Assembly: GCA_963556255.1 (NCBI GenBank) | Contig: OY744604.1 | Span: forward strand, 28,943,099 to 29,007,098 | Direction: 5' to 3' | Length of the DNA: 64,000 nucleotides | Source of the DNA: Allolobophora icterica | Taxonomy: Eukaryota > Annelida > Clitellata > Crassiclitellata > Lumbricidae | In this document: piece by piece, positions 1 to 10,868 of the stretch | Layout: each line of letters starts with the position of its first letter | Position numbering within the stretch: position 1 is the stretch's first letter | Notes under the pieces: generated by a model | The model's input: only the letters and a program-made list of their open reading frames with translations | Told to the model about the DNA's origin: nothing | Database searches by the model: none | Position numbers and translations under genes: made by a program

Positions 1-290
1 TTTAATATGTGCATTTTCTTAAATAAATTACTTTTATGTTTATTAGTTGAATTGGACATGAAATAAATATAACATGAAATAAAAAAAATCATGAAATAAA
101 TGTTTTATAATGGTATCATGTAGCATGTAATAACACTTTTAGGATGTCGGGCGGACTTATGTAATTAAAAAAAAACAGTGGAGCGATTAGACACATTGTT
201 ATATAATTGAGGAAATGGCTCTGATTAGAAGTGGACATTTGCTGGTGCTAGTTAGCGCTTGTTTCTTAAACGATTCTGTGATCAGTAAGC
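1..290. other. AT-rich flank, no gene seen
   Basis: AT-rich sequence with a short tandem run of ATGAAATAAA-like units at about 55-105. No coding signal was seen on either strand. It ends at the left border of the foldback element. A 12-bp word at 250-261 (AGTTAGCGCTTG) recurs inverted at 6631-6642 beyond the right border, so the true end of that element may lie further out than assigned. Confidence 0.6.
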
Positions 291-789
291 CCTTCCTACG
301 GTGGCCCGTTCCGGTCATCTGGTAATAAAAGAAATAAAGTCGTTATAACGACTTTAAAGTCGTAATAACGACTTTTTGGTGCTAAAAATAGACTACAAAA
401 AATATTTTTTCAGAATTCAAATTATTCTATAAATAGGTCTAACACGGGCTTATTGCGACTTCTTTCATGTTTATCAGCTTCATTCGTATGCGTTTTACTA
501 ATAGGTGTATCTCTTCGATATAGGCCTAAATACGCATTCTGTGGTAAGTATTAATGATAGCATGAATAGTAACTATGTAATATATAATATAGGCCTACTG
601 GAGTAGTGTTGAAAACAGTTTATAAAGTTACAAATGCTAATCTAACTTAACTCGAGGAATTGGCGTATTCAATTAACGTTTCATTTTGGCATTTGTATAA
701 TAATAATAACACAGCACTCACCTGTAAAGAACGTGTAGGCCTACCTATATCTGTTTTCGCTTAATCAGGTGGTCACAATTTGAATTTTT

Positions 790-998
790 ACAAGTGCATA
801 GGCATCAGCCCGGTCGGTAGATATAGACCTGAAATGGGCCTATATATATCGAGGAAATAGTTAGGCCTATATTTTATCCCATTCAGATAGGTCTATATTT
901 GCAGAGGGCCGACAACCCCAGATTCAGGTAGGCCTATAGGCTATATACCCCTAACCGACAGCAACATATTCAGATAGGCCTTTATATATACGCCTATA
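790..998. repeat. Tandem-repeat block of the foldback left arm
   Basis: Degenerate tandem units containing AGATTCAGGTAGGCCTATA and CCGACAGC. They resume after the hAT insertion at 3607 and run to about 4035, where the inverted copy of the array begins. Confidence 0.6.
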
Positions 999-1402
999 CA
1001 GGGTCCGATTTGTCAAAAAAGAAGCAGGGGGGTCGGAAATCTATACAAATAATAAAAATTTATTAAGCCATAATTAATTTTTTTTACTCATTATTTTGTA
1101 AATGAGGTTAATGAACTTCCATAATATGTCAAGATTCTGCAATGACCAAGTCAACTACGATGCAAACATGACATCGAAAAAATTTTATATTAAAAATTAA
1201 AAGGAGTTTTCAGTCGCAGTTTTAGCTGAAATATACTAATAGGAACAACAAATTGTAGGCCTAAACAGAAGAGTTAGACGTGACTAAATTGCACTGAAAA
1301 ATGAAATACAAGTACACAACCAAAGCTATCAAACCATTGCACCAAGTACTGTTATTGGAAAAAACCCAATGACCTAGTGCACGAAGTACACTAGTACAGC
1401 CA

Positions 1403-1708
1403 CTATAAAAAAAGCTGTGCATATTTATTTTGTTTGTGCACAATAGTCGCCTTACCAATTGGCTTATCTAAGGCATCATGGCGCCCAGATTTCAGCCAGG
1501 AAATAACGTATATCCTGGCATTCCAAGATGTTGGAGATGGCCCGTTAATGCTGATCATCAGCAGGTAGTTGATGGGACCAACAGCCAGCAGGTTGCGCAC
1601 TGTAGGCCTATGTTGCAAGTTCATCTGGCTAAAGCTACGCTCGCAAGCTGCAGACGAAATGAGCAGAATCTTCAAAGTCTGCTCAAGTGTTGCAAGATGA
1701 GACCCCAT
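1403..1708 (-). pseudogene. hAT transposase C-terminal dimerisation domain, fossil
   Basis: A minus-strand open frame of 101 residues reads ...SSAACERSFSQMN, followed by a stretch with R..L.VGPINYLLMISINGP. The E-R-x-F-S-x-M-N block followed by a leucine-rich helix ending in a short NGP turn is the hAT C-terminal dimerisation signature. The frame lacks the N-terminal BED finger and the catalytic RNase H-like region. It is a remnant within the 999-3606 hAT, and a different subfamily from the fossil at 2051-2250. Confidence 0.75.
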
Positions 1709-2050
1709 ATGTTGGCCTTGTTTGTAGGCCTATGTATAGAGTACTCGATCACAACCTGGGAATTGTGACTTATTGTTAATTTTTTTAAATATGAAAATAA
1801 ATTGGGAAGATCATTTTACTTATTATATAGTCTTCTATTAGGCCTATATTAAGAGGTTCAAGTACAAAACAAAAGGATAAGCTTTAAGATTCTTATCCAG
1901 TTTTTAATAGAAATTGTTGATACAGACAAAGAAAGACATTAAAAATAGTGATAGGCGGGACCTTAAAACTAAAAACAGATTTAGTCAGTTAATTAGCTCA
2001 GTTAAGCCTACAGTTGGATCTAAATTTGAATAGGCCCAATAGGACTTTGC

Positions 2051-2250
2051 ACACTTTTCCATTGGCAAAGTCATCAATAAACTGATTAAAATTCAGTTGA
2101 CGTAGAATATCACTCTCTATGCTCAACGCTGCAGGGAGGCTAGTTCTCTAATGTGTCATACATGCGCGAAGCATGTTCTTAATTATCTTCATCTTAGAAA
2201 ATGAGCATTCAGCACTACAGTTTGTGACCACGAGAACCAAGTACATTCTT
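2051..2250 (-). pseudogene. Second hAT (ZMYM1-like) dimerisation fossil
   Basis: Translating the minus strand gives VTNCSAECSFSKMKIIKN, then an in-frame stop, then LSIESDILRQLNFNQFIDDF. NCSAERSFSKLK...LSIESDI is the C-terminal block of TTF-finger hAT transposases related to ZMYM1. The Arg of ERSFS has become Cys and a stop interrupts the domain, so this is a decayed copy. The same subfamily recurs at 15089-15277, and its TTF finger at 49290-49685. Confidence 0.75.
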
Positions 2251-3606
2251 AACATAATTTCCACATTTGGAAATGAACTTTCAACACATTTGCCATGTAG
2301 GCCTATTGGTACATGAACTGCTCCTGACTTATGTTGAGGCCTGCCCTACCTGTCTCGTGTTTAAACATTTTGACAAAATAAGAACACTGCATATTATGAG
2401 CTCATTGCCAAGGCTTTCATCGAGGTCATCACTGTATATTGCTACAAGGTTTTCTCTGAGTTGTGTATTTCTTCATCACTACAAGATTCAAGCCTAGATA
2501 GAAAACCAAACCTTGAGCAGAGTAGTTCTTATGATGCAAGCCTTCTTGTCAACTCGGTTGTGAATTGATCAACGATGGGCAGAAAATTGTCTATCCGAAA
2601 CTTCTCTGAAGCAGAGTGCACAGCTTCTGGGGTTCCACCATAATCCAGTGGTAGGAGACATACGTTTTGATGACGTGTTCTTGTTTGAACATATTCTGCC
2701 GTTCCACAACAGAGTCAGACTCGGCAGAGCGGGAAAGTTGTTAAACTGGCGGTTGTTCGACAACAACTGCAGCATCACCAGTGACTTTATATAGGCACAG
2801 ATGAGCCTGCATTTTGACCATCACGGTGACAGCAGATGTACTAATAGCTTTTGCTTGAAGGAAAACAGGAAAACTACTTTGCAAGTACTTTCTGATTTTG
2901 AGATGTTTTTTCTTTACTTAACGCGTTTTTGAGAGCCACTATAGGCCGATTAGTGGCTCTTATGCCGATTTCCAATTCGGTTCATGTCACAAAAATGACA
3001 GCATATAGCTGCATGTGCTCTGCTATAGGCCTAGATGTGCACTCTAGTCTAGGTCAATCGAGGTCAAAAGCGCCAGCGAACGCTGGACAGAATGCCACTG
3101 TCTGCTTGACCTTTACCCCGCAACTGGATGCTCGTGGCGTTGGAGCCGATGTGCCCAAGGCGAGGACCCTGGGCATGAAGGGACCTGAGGGGCTGGCTTG
3201 TGCAGGAACTGCGGTCCGTTTGCTATCGGCTGTATGTTTGGTCATGCCCTGCGAAATATCTCTGACACTGCGTCTGCCTACACAGTAGACGACCTCAGCT
3301 TGAGTTAAAAGTAACTTAATCCGTCAACAGCTGAAGATGCCAAGCTTAAAGCGCTACTCGTGAACAATATTAACGCGATATTTCAAAATTAGGGTACCAA
3401 CTGGATAATAAATAATTACCCAAAGGTGACAAGGCAGTACTGCTTGCGATTGGTCATAATGGAGTCGTTTGGTGTAGGACTCAGGGTAATGAATTTGAGG
3501 GGTCAAGCCGACCCCCTCGGGGGTCGGCCAAAGGCTTGAAGCAGGGGGTCAAAAAAAGAAGCAGGGGGGTCCAACCCCCCCGACCCCCCCGGCAAATCGG
3601 ACCCTG

Positions 3607-4300
3607 CGCCTATATGGCCAGCCACAGATTCAGATAGACCTACATATTCGCCGGACCTGTTGCCACAGATTCAGGTAGGCGTATATTTGAGCCGGACCGA
3701 TAGCCACAGATTCAGGTAAACCTATAGGCTATATGCCCCAAACCGACAGCCACATATTCAGATAGGCCTTTATACGTGTATACGCCTAATATGGCCAGCC
3801 ACAGATTCAGTTAAGCCTATATATATATCTATGCCTCTGACCCACAGCCACAGATTCGGTAGGGCTAGGCCTATATATTGCCGGACCAACAGCCACACAC
3901 TCAGGCAGACCTACATGTACATATTCGCCGGACCTATAGCCACAGATTCAGGTAGGTCTATTTTTGCGCCGGACCGACAGCCACATATTCATATAGGCCT
4001 CTGTATGCGCCTATATGGTCAGCCACAGATTCAATATACATGTACGCCTACCTGAATCTTTGGCTATAGGTCCGGCGAATATGCACGTCTACCTGAATGT
4101 GTGGCTGTCGGTCAGGTGAATATATAGGCCTATCTGAATTTGTGGCTGTGGGTCAGAGGCATATATACTATATAGGCTATGGGTCCGGCGCAAATATAGG
4201 CCTACCGACTCTGTGACTGGCCATATAGGCGCATATAGAAGCCTATCTGAATATGTGGCTGTCGGTTCGGAGCCATATAATAGGCTTACCTGAATCTGTG
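3607..4300. repeat. Inverted tandem array at the foldback centre
   Basis: Units containing GCCACAGATTCAGGTAGGC and GCCGGACCGACAGCC run forward to about 4035. They then continue as the reverse complement (CTACCTGAATCTGTGGC, GGTCCGGCGAATAT) to about 4300. The turnover point is near ATACATGTAC. Spacing is about 40-45 bp with strong unit divergence. The region could fold into one very long imperfect hairpin. Confidence 0.7.
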
Positions 4301-4424
4301 GCCGATTCCTCGAGTTAAATTAGGTTAGCATTTATAACTTTATAAACTGTTTTCAACACTACTACAGTATATTATATATTACATAGTTACTATTCATGCT
4401 ATTATTAATACTTACCACAGAATA

Positions 4425-5980
4425 TTATCTCGAATCAATGAGTACCACACCTTCAACTCACTCAACCCACACCATTCTGGTTTTACCAAACGGCACGTAC
4501 TCTACCGAAACCCTACTCACTTCCCTCTATAATAAACAATTGTTTCTGCCATCTCTCATCAACAGGTCTTTGGCTTCTGTCTTCTTATTTCTGCAGCCTT
4601 TGATACCATTGACCACAATATCTTACTACAAAGACTGTCAACCTGGTTCGGTTTTACCGACACTGCTCTCCTCTGGATTCAGCCCTATCTCTCCCCGCTA
4701 GTTCTCCGTCAAAACATCGGACACTTCAACCCAATCATGCCCTCTCACCTGTGGTGTTCCACAAGGTTCTGTTCTTGGGCCCCTTCTGTTCATCCTTTAC
4801 ACTACCTGACTAAGCTCACTCATCAAAGCATCCTCAGTTGACCATCATCTTTATGCTGATGACAAACAGTTATTCATCTCTTTCTCTCCAAACAGCTTCT
4901 CACATTCCATAGATCATCTTCTCTATGTGGTTACCAAAATCTCTTCCTGGATGACGTCAAATCTCCTATGCTTAAACCCGGCTAAAACTGAATTCATACT
5001 TCTAGGCCTGCGCGATCAACTTAAAAGATCCAAGATCGGATGAGATCCATCTTCTTCCTTCAATCTTGACTCTGCATCCACCAACACATTCACTGTAAAC
5101 GCCTCTGTCCGCAACTTAGGCGTGATTTTTGACCAGCACCTCAGCTTCTCCGATCATATCATCCATGTCTTTCCCGCTGTTGCTTCATGCACATCCGTGA
5201 CCTTCGCAGAATTCGCCATATGATAGACTTCAGAATCGCTACTTCTACAGTCCACGCAAACTAGATTACTGCAATTCACTCTTTTTAAACATAGACATCA
5301 GCCAAATAAACCGCCTTCAAACCATTCAAAATGCACTCGCCCGTGCTCTGACTAAAATCCCCAAGCACCACCACATCACTCCTGTCCTCAAATCTCTCCA
5401 CTGGTTTAAAATACCATAACGAATAGAATATAAAGTCTTATCACTCGCCTACAATACACTCCAAACCTCCCAGCCCTCCTATCTCCGACAGCTGTTCACG
5501 GTCCAACCAGTCCGCTCAACCCGCTTCTGCTCTGCCCTAACACTGCTTCGTCCTTCCGTCACCTCATCATTAAAATTTGCGAATCGCTCCATAGCCATTG
5601 CTGCCCCACCCCTCTGGAACAAACTCCCACCAATACTACGAGAAATTTCAGATCCATCCTATGGACTGACCAAAACGTCACCACTTGCTAGCTCTCCACA
5701 GGTCTTTCACTCAAAACTGAAAACACTGCTCTTTCACAAAATTTAATCTTATCCCGATTCCTCCTCTTCTCCCTTCCTCCCTCGCCGTTTCAACCCTAAA
5801 CACCACCCACCTTTACCGTCTTACTGTCTGCCTGACTGACCCCTTTGGATCTTGACCTGGAACCGATCTCATCCCCGCCTATCGATTTTGATTTGACTAT
5901 GCGCCTGTGAATAAGCTGGTTCACGCGACTTCGCTTTTGTGGGCGCTGTAGAAATATCGAGATTACGACTACGATTACAA
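4425..5980 (+). mobile_element. CR1/L2-like non-LTR retrotransposon, 5'-truncated, decayed ORF2
   Basis: Broken + strand frames carry reverse transcriptase motifs in order: AAFDTIDHNILLQRLS (about 4592-4640), CGVPQGSVLGPLLFILY (about 4750-4800) and YADD (about 4853-4864). C-terminal blocks follow: NLGVIFDQHLSFSDHI (about 5120), LDYCNS (about 5262), SLHWFKIP and APPLWNKLPP. Stops and frameshifts separate them. This is the usual order of a CR1/L2-clade ORF2. The element interrupts the right arm of the foldback: arm sequence stops at about 4424 and resumes at about 5981 (AATGCATATTTA). The 5' part (endonuclease) is missing, as is common for target-primed insertions. Confidence 0.85.
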
Positions 5981-6596
5981 ATGCATATTTACATTGAAAA
6001 GATACACCTATTAGTAAAACGCATACCAATGAAACTGATAAAGATGAAAGAAGTCGCGGTAATGTATCGTTTTAACGGAATTAATTATTTCGGATTTCTT
6101 CCACTATCGTTTTAACGAAATTAATTATTTAATAACTTTCTGTGCCATGCTTAGGCCTACTTACAATTGTTAGTTATATTTAAATCGCTGATCCCGCTTC
6201 TAGTTTAAGTTATATTTTAATCGCTGATCCAGCTTCCAGTCTTAGTTATATTTTAATCGTTCACCCAGCTTCCAGTTTAGTTATATTTTAATCGTTCTCA
6301 GCTTCCAGTTTTAATTATATTATCATCGCTGATTCCGCTTCTAAAGATAATATACAATAATTAATTCCGCTATTCCGATATGCGAAAATTGATCAAAATA
6401 ATTAATTCCGTCAAAACGATAGGTTACCGAAGTCGCAATAAGCCCATGTTATTTATAGAACAATTTTGAATTCTGAAAAAAATATTTTTTGTGGTCTATT
6501 TTTAGCACGAAAAAGTCGTTATTACGACTTTAAAGTCGTTATAACGACTTTATTTTTTTAATTACCAGATGGCCGGAACGGGCCACCGTACCTTCC

Positions 6597-7440
6597 CATT
6601 TACTAACTGATGTTGTATTGTTTTTGCCAGCAAGCGCTAACTTGCTTCACGCTGATTCTTTGAGGGTTTGACCTGCCACTGATAATTATTGTGTTTGGAT
6701 ATTGGTCGTTGAATATTATCAGCGTTAGATGTATCAGGCCAGATAATTAGCTATACAGGAGTCAGACACAATACATTGGAATAACTAAAACTGTACTGGC
6801 TTCCCGATACGAGCTAGCCTTGGCTTCTATGCAATTTTTGATGTGGATTAGACCTACCCTTCAACTGGTGTGAGCTGATGAGTTGCGCTTGATTTTCTGT
6901 GATTCTTTTGATGCGGATTAGGCCTACCATTCATCCATTCATCTGGCATAGGCCTATTATTTGTTTATTATTATTATCTGGTGTCAGGTTATTACCTAGA
7001 ATAGGAAAGTCATAACCAGTGATTGTAAATGAAGTATACTCTCTTGAAGTCTCTTCATAATATGGGCTGTGCCCTTGCTTTTCTGGCATTCATCAATGAA
7101 GATTAGGCATACGGATCAGCGGATAAGATAATTAAGATATTTTTTTTATTTTGGTAACCAAACGTTTCTCAAATAACACAAAACATACAATAGAGGAGAC
7201 CCAAAAGGGGTCTATAAATCCCGCTACCAGGGTCACGGGTAGTAATACAGAAAGTCCATCAGCCATCACTCAAAATGCCAGGATAACTCAATGCTTAACT
7301 AAATCCTGTGAGCATAACATTAGTTATACAATGGTGTAATTTTTCTTAACTAGGCCTAATACTTAACTACCGCCAAGATAACATTACCCGAGTTTAAACG
7401 AGTAGGCCTACATATATAAAAATGCAGAGGATTAAACTTC
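6597..7440. other. Intergenic sequence, nothing recognised
   Basis: Low-GC sequence with scattered AGGCCTA words. A 62-codon open frame at 7151-7339 has no recognisable domain and looks fortuitous. Two copies of a 36-bp unit (GTGTCAAGTRTAGGTGCT) follow at about 7445-7515. Confidence 0.5.
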
Positions 7441-7815
7441 CGAGGTGTCAAGTATAGGTGCTCAAGCAAGAACTTCCGGGGTGTCAAGTGTAGGTGCTGA
7501 AGCAAGAACTACCACAGCTCATTCATGGACAATCATTTGCATACATACTTTCGTACCCATATTCCCACATTCACTTATACACACTTTCATCCATGTTGTC
7601 AACTTACTTACACTCCTGGAATCACTCCTTCTGCATGCACACATACACGCCCACAAACATGCATACTCTCTCACATACACACACACCCACACACACAACA
7701 ACATACGTGCATGCATACTGACAAACATTCAATTCAATATTCAATAATTCAATAAATCTTTGCAATAAACCAGTCATTAACTTTGATAAGCTCTTTAACA
7801 TTATATGCACACATA

Positions 7816-8013
<198 letters not shown>

Positions 8014-8279
8014 CACCCACACTACAGAAAACACATGCAATCATGCATCCGCACACCATTACATACACATACCTATACATATTACACCAGGTACAGCCTG
8101 CAAACTATATTTGTGATTATTGTAAATAATTTAGATAATTATAGCACTTTGTAAGGAAGTCAAATAAGTAACCACCTTGCCATCCTTAATTGATTGCGAG
8201 CATTATAAGGAATCACACACTTGGATATAGTTGTCAAGCACCAAATTAATATTCGAGCACATACTCTAAAGGCATAGTG

Positions 8280-9480
8280 TTGTGCAAATCCACCGGTTTT
8301 AATACACAATACAACTGTGAAGTAGATCACACCAGTGCCTCCGAAAAAATCACCACACAATGCATCCACACTGTAGATCAGAGTTTCCCAAACTGTGGTC
8401 GCGACCCAAAAGTGGGTCGCGAAGCTCTGGCAAGTGGGTCGCCAAATTGTTTCGAGAAACATTCATTTTTTGCAGCAACAACATTTGGTTATGATTGGGC
8501 TATAATTAGCTGGTTTGCAATAAATTAAAACTTTTAACCAAGTTTCCTTTTAATGCTTTAAATTTCTAAGCGCTGTACGTAAATCCGCATATTTCGACAA
8601 CAAGATATGAAGCAAATTTTAGTAGACAATGCTTCATTTTACACAGTGGGTATCGAGACTGCCAAGATATTCACAAGCGGGTCGCGACCCAGAAAAGTTT
8701 GGGAACCGCTGCTGTAGATTATACTCCACAGACAGACCGTGCACAAAATGCGTCCACAGCATAGATTACACAACAAATCTATAGCATTAGGTTACATAAA
8801 AACTTAATTACCACTATCAGTGCAACTAATGTATAGTTTACACAATAGTTCCAAAGAATACCCTATGTAACTCATCAGTAGAGTAAGTCGCACCAATGCA
8901 ACTATGGAATAAATTACAGAAATAGAATTGAATACCTAAAGCATTTGTGGCACACACCCCATTATTACCCATAAGACACCATCAATGCCACCAATGAACC
9001 ATTACTTAGTGGTTCCAATGAACAGATTACCAAACATAACAACAGAGTAAGTTGCACCAAAGCAACAAGAAATGAATTACAAGAATGGTATAGTTTGCGT
9101 AGAGCTCTAAGGATCAGTCCCCATCAATGCATTCACAGAATAGTCCATACCAAAGCATCAGTGATATAGGTTCCACCATTGCATATAAGGGACAAGTGAC
9201 ACATTGCTTCTACAGAATAAATCACACCATAAGTTTACAGTATAGATTCTTCAATGCATCAGGGAATAGATTGTACCAGCAACAGAGGAATAGATTACCT
9301 CTTCTGTAGAAAGCTTATATCAATTAATCTACAAAATAGATTGAGCCAATACAGCTGTAAAATGTATTGTGCAATGCATTAATGTGCATTAAAATAGAAA
9401 TAACCAAATGGAATCATTAACTAGATTACATAATACAACTAAGAAGTGTAATACATCAGTCAGAAGAGTAACCTCTGCTA
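8280..9480. repeat. Degenerate tandem array of about 35-45 bp units
   Basis: Recurring words ACAGAATAGATTACACC, CACCAATGCAAC and AATGCATC are spaced roughly 35-45 bp apart from 8300 to 9480, with heavy divergence. A MITE (8379-8711) is inserted in the array. A piece of the array just upstream of that MITE (about 8307-8378) reappears inverted at 10534-10605. Confidence 0.45.
8379..8711. mobile_element. hAT-type MITE (GGGTCGCGACCC family), copy 1
   Basis: 333 bp bounded by CAGAGTTTCCCAAACTGTGG and the inverted end AAGTTTGGGAACCGCTG. The 8-bp target duplication CTGTAGAT is perfect (8371-8378 and 8712-8719). Subterminal GGGTCGCGACCC palindromes occur near both ends. It is non-coding. The full copy in the composite element at 10197-10791 is the same family in opposite orientation. 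Confidence 0.9.
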
Positions 9481-9747
9481 CTTGTTTTTCTAAACTGTCT
9501 TGTTAAGAACGGTTACATTGATTAAATATAATATATATCTTTGTTAAATTTACTCCTATTTTCCATCGCTCTCAATTAACTTCGACAGTTGAAAGGTATT
9601 TTAGTCATAGTGTATGCCATTTAAAGTCAATTTATTTGACGCTTTAGCATCTATAGGTGCTTGCAAACTTGTACAAAAAACTCATAGGCCACAAATACTT
9701 ACATATTCTACGATGGGTGATAGTTTTTCATACTTTCCAGAGGCTAT

Positions 9748-10085
9748 TACCACGGACATATCCCCCAGACATATTCCCTGGACATATTCCCCACTGTACA
9801 TAATCCCCACTGGACATATTCCCCGGACATATTCCCCACTGGACATATTCCCCAGACATATACCCCACTGGACATATTCCCCGGACATATTCCCCGGACA
9901 TATTCCCCCGGACATATTCCCCACTGGACATATTCCCCACTGGACATATTCCCGGACATATTCCCGGACATATTCTCCACTGGACATATTCCCCGGACAT
10001 ATTTCCAGACATATCCCCGGACATATTTCCCCGGACGTATTCCCCGAACATATTCCCCGATTTTTAGTAAGTCATATTCCCCCCA
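9748..10085. repeat. Minisatellite of ATTCCCCGGACAT / CCCCACTGGACAT units
   Basis: About 20 tandem copies of GGACATATTCCCC, alternating between a 13-bp form (CCCCGGACATATT) and a 16-bp form (CCCCACTGGACATATT). Because 13 and 16 are not multiples of 3, all frames stay open and give repetitive frames (GHIPxTYSPLDIFP on +, GEYVRGICPVGNMS on -). These are by-products of the repeat. Confidence 0.93.
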
Positions 10086-10196
10086 GACCTATTCCCCTCT
10101 GTGCATTTAGCAATCGTGCCACTTCAAAACGGATGCTTTGAAGTATATGATCAATGAGTCTTCACTAACATCTTAAATCAACTTTATGAAATAGAC

Positions 10197-10791
10197 CAGC
10201 GGTTCCCAAACTTTTCTGGGTCGCGACCCACTTGTGAATATCTTGGCAGTCTCGATACCCACTGTGCAAAATTAAGCATTGTGTAAAAAAATTTGCTTCG
10301 TAAACTGGTATCGAAATATGCGGATTTACGTACAGCGCTTAGAAATTTAAAGCATTAAAAGGAAACTTGGTTAAAACAGTTTTAATTTATTGCAAACCAG
10401 CTAATTATAGCCCAATCATAACCAAATGTTGTTGCTGCAAAAAAATGAATGTTTCTCGAAACAATTTGGCGACCCACTTGCCAGAGCTTCGCGACCCACT
10501 TTTGGGTCGCGACCCACAGTTTGGGAAACTCTGATCTACAGTGTGGATGCATTGTGTGGTGATTTTTTCGGAGGCACTGGTGTGATCTACTTCACAGTTG
10601 TGTTGTAAAGCATTAAAAGGAAATGTAGGTAAAAACAGTTTACCATTTATTGCAGTCCAGCTAGTTATAGCCAAATCATAGCCAGATGTTGGTGCTGCAA
10701 AAATAAATGTTTCTCAAAAACATTTGGCGACCCACTTGACAGAGCTTCGCGACCCACTTTTGGGTCGCGACCCACATTTTGGGAAACTCTG
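10197..10791. mobile_element. Composite hAT-type MITE, copy 2 plus partial copy, with captured flank
   Basis: It starts CAGCGGTTCCCAAAC at 10197 and ends GTTTGGGAAACTCTG-type at 10791, with a perfect 8-bp target duplication AAATAGAC (10189-10196 and 10792-10799). Inside are a full-length reverse copy of the 8379-8711 MITE (10197-10533), then about 72 bp (10534-10605) that is the reverse complement of the sequence flanking copy 1 (about 8307-8378), then a partial MITE (10605-10791) with its own terminal repeat. The outer target duplication brackets the whole composite, so it appears to have moved as one unit. Confidence 0.85.
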
Positions 10792-10868
10792 AAATAGACA
10801 ATCATCTATTTGAATATGAAGTCATTCATTAGTCTAGGATAAATTTACAGAGAGTTTATTAGCTTTAA

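Larger units (their letters stand above)
999..3606 (-). mobile_element. hAT DNA transposon inserted in the foldback element
   Basis: Ends are CAGGGTCCGATTTG at 999 and its exact reverse complement ending at 3606. The 8-bp target duplication CGCCTATA is perfect (991-998 and 3607-3614). TIRs starting CAG with 8-bp duplications are the hAT signature. Inside, on the minus strand, are two fossils of hAT C-terminal dimerisation domains, at about 1403-1708 and 2051-2250. G-rich runs (GCAGGGGGGTC) lie subterminally at both ends. The coding capacity is broken, so this copy is not autonomous. Confidence 0.85.
297..6590. mobile_element. Foldback (TU-like) transposon with long inverted arms, split by two other insertions
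   Basis: The outer ends are inverted copies: TACGGTGGCCCGTTCCGG at 297-314 reappears reverse-complemented at 6573-6590. Inverted similarity continues through a palindromic GTCGTTATAACGAC block (about 334-375 against 6520-6552), 380-512 against 5995-6480, and 538-660 against 4305-4424. The inner part of each arm is a tandem array of about 40-45 bp units (CACAGATTCAGGTAGGCCTA and variants) that flips orientation near 4035. Possible 6-bp target duplications CCTTCC lie at 291-296 and 6591-6596. A hAT (999-3606) sits in one arm and a CR1-like element (about 4425-5980) in the other; removing both leaves arms of about 1 kb. Long inverted arms built of tandem repeats match the sea urchin TU foldback type. 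No transposase of its own was seen. The border is uncertain because weak inverted similarity continues outside it. Confidence 0.7.

Noticed and set aside
2929..3288. 119-codon frame in the left hAT
   Set aside because: No domain, overlapping open frame on the other strand, and located between hAT fossils; probably chance in a locally GC-rich stretch.
3607..4300. Repeat array with conserved words and variable spacers, CRISPR-like at first glance
   Set aside because: The words are imperfect, flip orientation in the middle and belong to foldback arms.
9614..10141. 175-codon frame rich in HIPxTYSPLDIF repeats
   Set aside because: It is produced by a 13/16-bp minisatellite that stays open in several frames on both strands. 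The non-repeat ends carry no domain.
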